Of a DNA stretch of 64,000 nt, positions 54,298 to 64,000 are shown piece after piece. Under the pieces are notes generated by a model. That model was not told the DNA's origin, did no database searches, and saw only the letters and a program-made list of their open reading frames with translations. How positions within the stretch are numbered: the stretch's first letter is position 1; every line of letters starts with the position of its first letter. The DNA comes from Cladorhizidae sp. MBARI D1340-BT2 (Eukaryota > Porifera > Demospongiae > Poecilosclerida > Cladorhizidae): the NCBI GenBank assembly GCA_028752905.1, contig JAQNBH010000004.1, forward strand, positions 36,169,765 through 36,233,764, in the 5' to 3' direction. The position numbers and the translations under genes were made by a program.

Positions 54298-55985
54298 CTT
54301 GTAGATGAACTACTAGAATTTCAAACCTCAATTGTTTTGGTGTTGACTCACCAGTGTATGCACTGTAATCCATCAATCTCATACAGTGGGTGGTGATTTC
54401 TCTGTAGCAGAAATTCCCCCTCCTCCCCTAGATGGTGTTTATTTTGTTTGTATGTTTGTTTGTATGTGTTGAAAACCTCTAAGATTTCATCAAATGGTAT
54501 ATCACTTATTTCGGGCACAAATATTTTTCTCACTCTCATTAATTCTATAAACCCTCTCAATTTTTTTGCATTACATAGCAAGGTTTGGCCATTGAAGTAC
54601 AAAACCAGCCAGGCAAGCTCAAAGCAATAAAAAGATTCTGAAATATGTTGTGCTCTGGTCTGTCAGAGAAAGTGGTCATGGATAAGGTACCCTGGCACAC
54701 ATGTGGATAATTAGTCAATATATGAAATTAATGAGGCATTATTGTCATAAGATATGTAGTTTCTCTGTGTATTTGTGTGTGTAGATGTTTGTATGGGTAT
54801 GTATGTATGTGTGTTTGTATACTGTGATTTGTGTATACATATCTGTATTTATGTGTGTGTGCGTTTGTCTGTCACTGTATATACTCTGTGTGAGTGTATA
54901 TATATATATGAGTGTATGTGGTGTGTGTTTGAGAGATTAAATGTGTGTTTGTGCTTGTGTTTGTGTGTGTGTGTGGTGAGCTAGAGCACATAATTAAATG
55001 AAAGTTAAAATTGTCTTGTGTTTATACAGGCCCCTGCTATTGGGGTAGTCATCATCTGAATGAAGAGCTGCTGCAATTTTATATTGTGTTTATATTTTCC
55101 TGTTTCCTTTCCTCTCCTCCTCCCACACATTTTTTTAATTGTTAAAAATAATATAAAACAATGAAATAATCAAGACTGTCCTCTAGAGTACAACCTGTTA
55201 GATGTGAACCTTTATTATATAAACTAATTAATTTCGACCATTTTGTCATTTAATACCATGTACTCATTAAATAATCTTAATGATTACTAAATGGTGAGCT
55301 AACTGGTTGTAGTCTACATTAATATCATTCCTTTTATATATTATCGATCCAATATAGTTTGTTTTTATTTGTTGTTGTTGTGTTCTCTATATATTATGGT
55401 GCCCAACTAATGCAAGGTTACTCAACTTTATACAGCCAGTTCTCTTTCCTCGATCTTTGAATCTGCCGGCCAGTTCTCTCGATCATTTTTTAACTATGAT
55501 GAACATTACCTTGTTTACATGAACATTTTAAAGCAGATGATATATTTTACGGGTGAACTTATGGTGCATATATATACAGCACAGATGCAGAGATCTGCGA
55601 CAAGTACTTCATCAAACTCTTTACTGAGTGCCTAATTTGCTTGCAAAATGAACTACATAAGTGAACCATATGGGCTCAAAAACAATGCGAAGGAAATGAA
55701 AGATGATCCTTACCTTTGCTGAATATTTAATAGCTAGCAAATAGATTCTGCCACTCCTGCAATTATATTACCATTAGTTAGTGTATAGTGGCTTTTCCCT
55801 CAGACTCTATGGCTTTCATATAGGTGTTCTTAATTGATAAAGATCAGCAATAGGAAATCCCTTTGTGGTTTTGTTGATACGTAATAAAAGTCTCAGGATA
55901 CCATCCTGAAATCAGTCTGACATTGAGTCTAGCTTACTTCAGTGTTGCTAAGTAACTACACAGTTCAATCTCGAAATTGAAAAGG
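54290..55985 (+). repeat. Duplicated block C, upstream part
   Basis: Paralogous to 43967-45660 in block B and partly to block A. Contains the TG-rich microsatellite (54770-54975), the conserved donor (exon end 54686) and acceptor (exon start 55030), and the segment just upstream of the receptor start in block B (CATTGAGTCTAGCTTACT, TGTTGATAC). After about 55985 it no longer follows block B and instead follows the copy A environment. Confidence 0.85.
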
Positions 55986-55989
55986 ATAA

Positions 55990-56215
55990 CCTTGATATAT
56001 GCTGTTAGTGTCTAGGTATAGCAAGGTGATAAAGCATAGTGGTAGGTGCTCTATCAACTATTAAATAAGTTAGAATCCACCTCTGTAGGAGAGAGTGGGT
56101 CTTAGGACACCAAAAGCCTCCACCAGAACATCTTAAAGTGTCATCATGTGCCCCTTGACTCTTACATTGGGAGTGGCTGTCCTGTTCCAGTTTGTTCCCT
56201 TATAAGATATTGCTC
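55990..56215 (+). repeat. tRNA-derived SINE-like repeat (copy near receptor C)
   Basis: AAGCATAGTGGTAGGTGCTC resembles box A and AGTTAGAATCCACC resembles box B. The body (ACACCAAA, CATCTTAAAGTGT, TGACTCTTA) matches the copy at 20020-20290 in the opposite orientation. Confidence 0.5.
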
Positions 56216-57560
56216 AATTAAATTTTGATGTGACAAGTTAACTAATTAATTCAAATAAATTTGAAATGACAGTTTAACTAAACAATTCAACTAAAATTGA
56301 CATGACAAGTCAACTAAAATGAACTAATTTTGAATTAAATAAAGATACCATAAGATTGGGCAAGTCCCTTCATTTCATTTTCATGTTCGTTTTTCCCACC
56401 TCCTTGGAAGTGGGCTTTGAAAACTCTATTTGAGGGCTTTGAAAACTCTATTTGAGGACTTTTTCAGTTTCACCGGACCTTAGGTTCGGGTTTTGTGGCC
56501 ACTGGTTTGACACACACCCACATTAGTACTGCTATTTACTTGTTAGCATTATTAATACTATTAAATTCCATGTCAAGAAGAATGCAAACAAAAGCTCTGG
56601 AAAGACGAAAGTATGGAGTCATTAAGAGTCACGAAGGATCTTCTGGGTTAGAATCATAGGAGAAGAAGAGATATCTAGAAGCTGAAGACTCAAATGATGC
56701 TGAAAGTTTGGAACTATAGCATTAACGGCTTTACCATTTATGCTCTACCCTTTACCTTCAGATGGCATCTGTAGCTGGTCCTTCCTAGCGCTGGCTATCA
56801 CAGGCCTGCCTGCTCCTGTGTCAACCCTGCTCAGTCACTGTATTTCTGGTGAGTCTTTGTGTTGCTGATGAAAGAGTGCAAGAATGATAGTCATGATCAA
56901 GAGCAAAATGAGGGGTTTACAACCACCCTGGATCTACTGGAGTGTTGTATATTTTCTCATGATTCAAAGAAATGTGTATTCCCGACATTATTCACAGTTT
57001 TACTCACTCAATTTTTGTCCATAGTATATGATTTTTATATTATTTGAATGCTCTTTCTTTGCTCTTCAAAACGAATGATCACTTTTTTAATCCAGCCAAT
57101 TTTCCATGAGATACAGTTCATTCTGTGGGCTCACTTTTCCTGCTGAATGAAAAAGGGGGGGAGTTTTATTAGAAATGGCAAGTCTTGATGAAGGCTGAAA
57201 ATTTATAAAAAAACAACACCTCTGTAACTATTGCCAGTGTGTCAGGCTGTCAGCCAGATGTTGATGGCAACACTGCTTTGCCTATAGGCTATAAATATCA
57301 TTGGAAAGCACAGAGAATGGGCTACCTTTTGAGATAAAAATCATACAAAATGGATGAAGCATTAAATTGGTGACCACAAATATGGTCTATGCCGCCTTAT
57401 CTATGCCCCCTTAATTCAATTTTAATTCAACTTTGAATTAATGGACCTCAAAAACCAGTTTAAATAAATTAAATAAATGTGACAAACTAACTAAACCAGT
57501 TGAATTAAATATACACAAATGACAGTCTAACTAATTCAACTTTGAATTAATTGAACCCCA
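56216..57560. repeat. About 1.35-kb insertion bounded by AT-rich TCAATTAA/GAATTAA repeats
   Basis: Relative to copy A, where the sequence is continuous (minus strand, around 20050), this block is inserted between TATTG and TATTGATCAATG. Its first and last roughly 130 bases consist of diverged repeats such as TGACA(A)GTTAACTAA, AATTCAAC and TTTGAATTAA. Inside, a 22-bp direct repeat (GGGCTTTGAAAACTCTATTT, from 56412) and a 62-codon frame at 56859 show no recognised content. It is probably a non-coding transposable element of unknown type. Confidence 0.5.
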
Positions 57561-57666
57561 CTTGGTATTGATCAATGCACTAGAACGGCATTCTAGGAGG
57601 ACATATAATTCAAGTATTGTTGCTTGCATACACTTTTCTTTTTAGCTGTTCTATAATAGTTTGAAG

Positions 57667-59121
57667 ATGAGTGCTGATGCAGCTAACGAGTGTGATCTCA
57701 CTTATGATGTGCAGGACAATGTTTGTTATTCTGCTACTCCTATGTATGAGGTAGTCAACAATACAACTACTACCTCCATTCCATCCTCCTGTTACATTGA
57801 AAATGATGTTAAAAACTGAAAAAGAAAGATCCTACAAAGAGCAGAAAATGTGGAGTAAAGTGCATCTGCTTAGTATCTCTGCTAGTGGCTGCTTCTCTCC
57901 TCATTGCTGAAGGTGGAGCTTTAATTCTGCATTTGTGCAGATTTCCAAGCTCAGTGCTGAGGTAGTTCTACTCCAGTCAACCTCACCTGGCAAAGCGACT
58001 ATCATAGCCAACTCTATCAACACATCTGAACTGACAGTAAGTGTTCAAATGTTAAAAAGCACTATTGATACACGAATCAAAATTGTATTCGATACATTAA
58101 ATGTTAGACTCGGTGCTAATGTTTGCAGGCTAGCTGAGCAGCTGCAGAGTTTTGATAATGAGTTGAACAACCAGTTGGAAAACATTACTAACAGCATATC
58201 CATCCAGCGCAGCTTTGTTAATCAGATTATTGCCAAAGCTAATGGAGATAATAGCATAACTCAAGAGACTCTTCTTGTGGATGTCTTAAATGAAACTGGA
58301 CGTACATTCGCTTCTTGTGCTGCTATTGTGCGAGTTTCTCCCTCTTCTCCCTCAGGCATGTATCATGTCAGATCCTCCAATGGCTCCTCTATTGATGTCT
58401 ACATTGACATGACCAGGTCATGTGGTAATATCACTGGAGGCTGGATGAGAGTGGCCGAACTTGACATGACAGACACCAATACCATGTGTCCTAGTAATCT
58501 CACACTGAGGACAACTCCACGTCGTACATGTGGAACAATGAACTCTGATCTACCACATTGTTCATCAGATACATTCATTGTGGATGGTGTTTAATATTCT
58601 AAGGTGTGTGGCAGAATCAGAGCTTACCAGGTGGGATCTTCAGAAGCTTTTGGAAATAGTAATAGAGCAGCTAACAGTGGCCGTGAAACTGATCATACAA
58701 ACATAGACACCAATTATGTGGATGGTGTAAGATTCACTAATGGAAAGTCCCCAAGACAACACATCTGGACATTTCTGCTGCTCCTAATGAAGATGGACTG
58801 AATTCTAACTATAAATATCCTTGCATCAACTCTTCTATATCAAATACTGGCCCACTTATTCCACCATTTCTGAGCGAAGATTATTTTTGTGATACAGCTG
58901 CTTCAATTGGCTTTGCTAAAATATTCCTTGCTGCTGACCCTCTTTGGGATGGAGATGGTTGTGGACCTCAGAACACGTGCTGCTCCTTTAACACTCCTCC
59001 ATGGTTCTACAAGGAGCTGAGACAGTCCACCACTGATGATATAGATATGAGGGTGTGTCATGATCAAGGGAGAGCTGATGAAGACATTGCCATTGAAGTA
59101 GTAGAGATTTATGTTCAGTAG
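57667..59121 (+). pseudogene. Receptor copy C: multiply broken, mosaic fibrinogen-like membrane protein gene
   Basis: Starts MSADAANECDLTYDV. The 50-residue tail keeps tyrosine motifs (LTYDV, TPMYEVV) like copy A, and ends at TGA (57817-57819). Membrane, stalk and head segments continue in other frames: LLVAASLLIAEGGALI near 57890, a frame change near 57930, then a 219-codon frame to a TAA at 58592 where the intact copy has Glu (GVEYSK), and another frame change near 58770. The head is closely similar to the intact gene (SISIQRSFVNQIIAKA, GMYHVRSSNGSSI), but a conserved Cys is Ile (VYIDMTRSC). The last part ends EVVEIYVQ-like at 59121; an AATAAA follows at 59238. It appears to be a dead copy whose 5' part is A-like and whose 3' part is B-like. 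Confidence 0.9.
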
Positions 59122-61772
59122 TGAGTGCTAATTATAATAACTGTACAAATATGTAGAATAGCTTAGAAAGTGAAACATTTATTATTTGATAGCCCATATT
59201 TGCAGTGTTAGATGCTGTTTGAAAATTATTATGTATGAATAAAGCTGAGGAGACAAAAACTTGTTTAAATATTGACAAGATATGAAGCGAGAATCATTTA
59301 CTGGATACACTTTACCAATTAAACCCTATCACAGTCATATACATGAGGACCAACGGCCACTGCTATTTACCATTCACATAGAATAACTACCTGAAAATGC
59401 CCAGAGCATTGCCCAGAGCATAAGGGATGTACAACTTCCGTAATTATGATAAACATGACGTCAATTTCACACTCTGCTTTTTAGTAAAGAAATAGTGACT
59501 AACTAATATTGGGAAATGCTGATTGTCCTCCATCAGAATCTTCACTAGATAGTTTAGGGATAATACCATCAATGACAACAGCACATCTTATGACTGTTAT
59601 GGCAATTTCAGAGCTGCCAAGATAAGATAGGTACTTTCTCTCTCATTGTTGATAATGGTAGAGCTGGCCTTGTCCCTACACTAGCTATCTAGTGAAGATT
59701 CTGATGCAGAAATGATCAGCATATTTTGTTTGAAAGTAATTAATGATGAATAGATCTAATTAAAACCATGATAGCTAGCAGAAAGCTAGCATAACAGTAT
59801 ACATAAGTTGTTACATTTTTTTCTACACATATATAGACCCACCTAGGAGTAGTACATATACTATCCAGGTTCTGCACTTTAACTGTTTTATTAGCTAACC
59901 CAGTGCATACCCTCATACTCTAAAGAAATTGATCATTTCTGCAGATGTGCATTAAGCAGCAGCTCAGTATTAAATGGCCATTTCCCTGACTGTTACTAAA
60001 TGCACTCATCTTGAAACTAGGGAAGTTTTATCACAACTGTTTGTTTATACTATGAAGATGCTGGAAGGGAAATGTATCTTGAAAGCACGTAAAAGGAAAC
60101 TGCACTGTAAATATTTATTGATACTAAGTAAGTTACACCAGATGTAAGTGCATCTTGAAACTAAACTAGTTTCACACTATGTAACTATTTCCATTCCCAT
60201 CCACATAACCCAAGATGCAATCCTTGTGTTATGATTCACCTTGCTAGGTGGTTCATGTTGATCAAGGTATTCCTATCTGCTTGAATAATCTTGTAATGGG
60301 TAGGATCTACAAGTGTCATCTCAGGTTTCCCTCCACATCTAGATCACTCAACACCCTCCAACTAGCCAGGACAAGGAGAGCATCCCTCCTCCCTTACCCC
60401 TGTATTACCACTATCCACGGGACTCATCCTAACTCAATTGACAGTCAAGAGAGCCAATTACCAAACAGACAATCTACACAGGCATATTGATTACTATTCT
60501 GTGCAGGCTATTACATCCTGTGCATTCACGTTTTGTATCTGTAGGGAACAAGCAGAATTTTGGTCAGCTACATTTAAAACCTCAGTAGAGAAGATGACAA
60601 TCCATTCCAGATATTAGAAGTTCATTTAGTGCATATTATTCCATAGAAAATATAATATACAAGGTGCAAAAGCAGCCTTTTCTGACCACTTATTAGCTTA
60701 CTCTATGCAAATCACGTATAAACCAGCTGATGGCAATAACCTCTCCCCACCCTCCCACCCATCCTGGGTCGTATATGTGAGTGCCCATTGAGGACAAAAA
60801 TACACTGACAGGCGGAAAGGATAAAGAGCAGTGTTAACCCTATTTCTCTCCTAATTTGGCTATTTTGGGCCATGTCTTGGCAGGTTGAAAAATCTAGTTT
60901 TTCTCCCACTCATAAAGTTACCTCTGGTCAAACTCTTCCTGCACCATATGTAAATATGTAACACCAATTGAGGACACAGAAGCAAGGATAGAGAGAAAGG
61001 GCTAAAAAGAATTATTAATGTGGATATCTTAACTATTTAACATGCCACTGATGCACTACCTAGTCACCCAGCCACCACCCACGCTTTATTAATGCACACA
61101 AACATAGAGCTCATGTTGATACAGTACAATGCCTGGCATAAATTATTGGTCATTTAAACATGGCCCATTTGTTCACCCTTCCTCATCGTCCCTCCCTCTT
61201 TCCTCTTAACAGTCTTATTTCACAATTAGGAACTGATAGCTCCAACCACATGAAGTGTATGGTTTGTGGTCCATCATTATTTCATTGTCCATTGATCAAT
61301 ACACCATAAGGCATTTTAAGAATGAAGATCCACCACCTCTAATTGTATTTTTATATCTGTCATCTGATAAACATTACACAACAATGCAGCTAGCTACATA
61401 GTCCACACTTTCAAAGTAGATCTGACAGTAAAACTTCTCTACCAGTTTAGCATCACCTTCAAAATACCTTGATGGCATCTTACACGTGAAAATGAAGGTC
61501 CTTGTAACTCCACAGCTTGAGTGACTTTGATTTAATGGAGGCTTGCTTCCCTGTCTGATCCTATACCTCGAAGAACAGTGTCATAAAGCTTGTCCTTCTC
61601 TTGAGCATCTACTGCACATAACTCTGCCCTCTTAGTGATGAGGCTATCTGAATGTGACAGTACTACAAGGCGAGCAAGCTGAAGTCCATAGAAGAAGCTA
61701 AAAGTTTGCATTTAAACAAGCAATCTTGACATCATGTCAGAGTCAATGACATTGTCTGCAAATAGTCCCATA
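59122..61772 (+). repeat. Duplicated block C, downstream part
   Basis: After about 125 bases of receptor 3' flank, sequence jumps at about 59247 to the equivalent of 50244 and stays collinear with block B to 61772, apart from indels (59840-60770 is largely unique and gene-free; an 80-codon frame at 60248-60490 is unrecognised). The unoccupied site of element 3 is at 61767-61772. Confidence 0.8.
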
Positions 61773-61779
61773 GTTTCAT

Positions 61780-62470
61780 CAAAGTTCAAGAATATCATTC
61801 ATTGATGCAGATTGGATAGTCTACCTTGTTTGGCCGATGATTTTTAGAGTTGGTCAGAGATCACATTCCATTTGTCTCTTGTTTTCGGTAGAATTCTCTC
61901 TCTCATTTAGGATTCTTCTGTATTAATTTAATGGCTTCATAAACAATATCAAGTATGTCTTTCAGCAGCAGAATATTTTTATTCTATCCGCAAAAGCAAG
62001 GTTAAGTGAGTGGCCATAGCAATGTGTCAACAGACATTTTTTATTCAGTTTCTTGATTTGAGCAGCAACCCCATTTCTTATTCCAGTCAAGTTCTAACAT
62101 CCTTGAAACCACTGCCCAAGGAAGGGTATTCAGAGTTGAGGATATTTTACTGGCTCCAGGTTTCAAAACCTGAGAAACACAAAGTATTTATAAATATCTG
62201 CTATATATTTTCGCTGCACATTCATAATACTTCAGATTGAAATAAGCAACAGTGTCTGACAATACATGATTGTTTAATCACTCCAGTGGCCGAAAGATCA
62301 ACAAAAAATTGAGGGCTCAATGTTGACATCATATGTAATTGATGATGGCATGCATGTTCAGATTCTTCAATTCATGTTCAGTTTCTTCTGGGTTATCTTC
62401 AACTTGTGTATCAGCTTGACAATCAACAACAAATAAAATAAACTGATCTTAGCTGGATTCACTGAGGAAG
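61780..62470 (-). pseudogene. Second hAT-like transposase remnant
   Basis: On the minus strand, short stretches in several frames resemble the C-terminal half of DUF4371/hAT transposases: GVAAQIKKLN, then K-C-L-L-T-H-C-Y-G-H-S-L-N-L-A (near 62040), and I-G-Q-T-R-W-T near 61830. Numerous stops and frameshifts occur and no terminal repeats are visible. It is a different lineage from the 20.7-23.4 kb element. Confidence 0.55.
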
Positions 62471-63164
62471 ACTTGATGAGCTTCCCTTTATTAACCAGCT
62501 AGACATTATTCATGTAGTTTTCTCGCATCCTAGCACACCGACAAGAAAACTGATCAATGGAGCTACATATGCCTTCACTGTATTGTACATATAGCTCCAG
62601 GCAAAGCTTGATAAAGAACAACACCTGTCTTGCTTGAGTGCCCATGCTAACCACTCTCTCAGGAAGTCAAACTTCTAGCCTTCTGTGATTAAGACAATGG
62701 CGTGTGCATTTGCACAAGTACCATGGAGCTATATTTATTAGTGAGAGCCTTTCTATTGCATACCTGCATTTGTTGTGATATCTCTATACACCTATGCATG
62801 TCAAATCATTCATCAATTTCTATCCACTTAGTCAAACTGAACAAGCAAAAAGTCTTGTCCTAATTCCCAGTGGTGGCCATATGAAACATGGTTGTGGTTT
62901 TCATGACTATTTGCACTCGCCTTAGTAAGATCAATGTTACCAGCTGTATAATACCACTCAGCTAGATAGTTGCAGCACCTCAGCCATGTCCAGCACCTGT
63001 CACATGCCTAATGATCTACATCAATAGAAACACATGTAAGTGTGATGGTGAGCACATGTATCTTTAGATAGTTATGGTGGAGGGAGAGGTAGGCACCCAC
63101 TACCATCAGTCAATATGGCAGATATCAGCTTCTTTCTGATGCCATCATGGAGTGTATGTCCAAC
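62471..63164. other. Spacer; part inverted relative to 26040-26110
   Basis: 62965-63070 (GCAGCACCTCAGCCATGTCC, TGATCTACATCAATAGAAAC) is the reverse complement of the receptor fragment's 3' flank at 26040-26150. No gene recognised. Confidence 0.5.
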
Positions 63165-64000
63165 TTACTTCTCAAAATGGTTTCCAGGAGCATTAATTAT
63201 TAAAGTGCACCATATTTAGGATAGAGCATAACCGATGAACTAGATGATCACGTTAATTTACTTGACAAGTTTTTGATTGGATACCATATTGGCATTGGAG
63301 ATGCATTCACTTCTTATGATTGTTTCTATGGATGATGTCATTCATCTTATGAGTATGGAATAGTAAATCATTTGAGAGTGAATGAAAATTATTTATGGTT
63401 GTCATAGAGTGGAGGTTGAACTCCTGATGCTCAAACAAACACATAGAGAAGATATGGCTACATGCTTTTGGCACAAAATGGTATCATACACAATCTCAAT
63501 GAGAATGTGTTGAAATAACCTCTTGACCGCAGACGTGCTAAAGATTGTTGGCTCTATGGTACAGTTGAGAAGTGGCATCCACACATTATTGCTTGTTGAG
63601 AATGATTTTCAAGTTTTCTTGTAATAAACTGTAAATTTGTAATAAGAGGTCACTATGTTAGGAAATCCAACCAGTTAACAGAATTTAGCTCTTTATGAAC
63701 TGCTGATGTTTCATATGCATACCACTCACCAGCTGGTGGGAAGGGGAAGTGCCGAGGAGGTCCTACCTATGTATGCCTACTTCTAAGCACAGGGGAGATT
63801 GAGTTGTCACTGTTTCCTCAATGAGCCCTGTTTCTAATAAATTTGATGTGAAAATCATATCCCAGTCCTGATGGAACCTAATTTTTGGGGCTATTGTCTA
63901 GGTCAAACGACAAGCATGAGGTGTTGTGAGGGTAACAACACCCACACACAGACAGCTACATCCATTGCAAATAGGACATGATAATTTTCTAAGCTGACAG
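63165..64000 (-). repeat. Interspersed repeat R1, inverted copy
   Basis: Reverse complement of 40870-41725 to the end of the window (terminal CTAAGCTGACAG pairs with CTGTCAGCTTAG at 40870). Together the two arms enclose about 21.4 kb including both receptor blocks. Confidence 0.85.

Noticed and set aside
55990..56110. Functional tRNA gene
   Set aside because: Box A/B-like motifs are present, but no cloverleaf with proper acceptor stem can be drawn; a SINE-like relic fits better.

Overview
The window looks like nuclear DNA of an animal, probably a sponge or another early-branching metazoan. This is inferred from the AT-rich, repeat-laden, gene-poor sequence, the mix of Ty3/gypsy, hAT and piggyBac elements, and a type II membrane protein family with a C-terminal fibrinogen-like ectodomain that I associate with sponges and cnidarians. 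No rRNA, functional tRNA, CRISPR array or bacterial-type operon is visible. Only two reading frames look intact: a complete retrotransposon Gag-Pol (27496-32136, minus) and one intronless receptor-like gene (45692-47350, plus). Almost everything else is repeats, decayed mobile elements or broken gene copies.

Layout. 1-3.48 kb: a 26-bp tandem repeat. 4.17-4.78 kb: a short piggyBac derivative flanked by TTAA. 6.4-17.1 kb: a nest of Ty3/gypsy elements. Element 1 (6678-12499, minus) has two 556-bp LTRs and sits inside an older integrase remnant; further remnants of gag, protease, integrase, RNase H, an LTR and RT follow on the plus strand. 17.1-20.3 kb: duplicated block A, receptor pseudogene A (minus) and a tRNA-like SINE. 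20.7-23.35 kb: a decayed hAT transposon. 23.9-25.0 kb: minisatellite and trinucleotide repeats. 25.1-26.2 kb: a 3' fragment of the receptor gene. 27.1-32.7 kb: element 2, a complete Ty3/gypsy element with near-identical LTRs and a perfect 5-bp target duplication. 33.6-37.8 kb: transposase and Mag-like retroelement fragments, a 409-bp tandem duplication and a 12-bp minisatellite. 43-53.2 kb: block B with the intact receptor gene. 53.2-54.3 kb: truncated element 3. 54.3-61.8 kb: block C, a tandem paralogue of block B with a broken, mosaic receptor copy. 61.8-64 kb: a second hAT remnant and an inverted copy of a repeat also present at 40.9-41.7 kb.

Main points. Elements 1 and 2 place integrase before reverse transcriptase, the Gmr1-like order, unlike ordinary Ty3/gypsy elements. 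Both carry a primer site matching the 3' end of a leucine tRNA. In elements 1, 2 and 3 the Pol frame runs through the polypurine tract into the 3' LTR. The receptor gene has an N-terminal cytoplasmic tail with three near-identical tyrosine motifs (Y-A/S-V-V/L-D), a transmembrane segment, a stalk and a cysteine-rich fibrinogen-like head, and it lies among three broken relatives. That arrangement suggests a rapidly duplicating, possibly signalling, recognition-receptor family.
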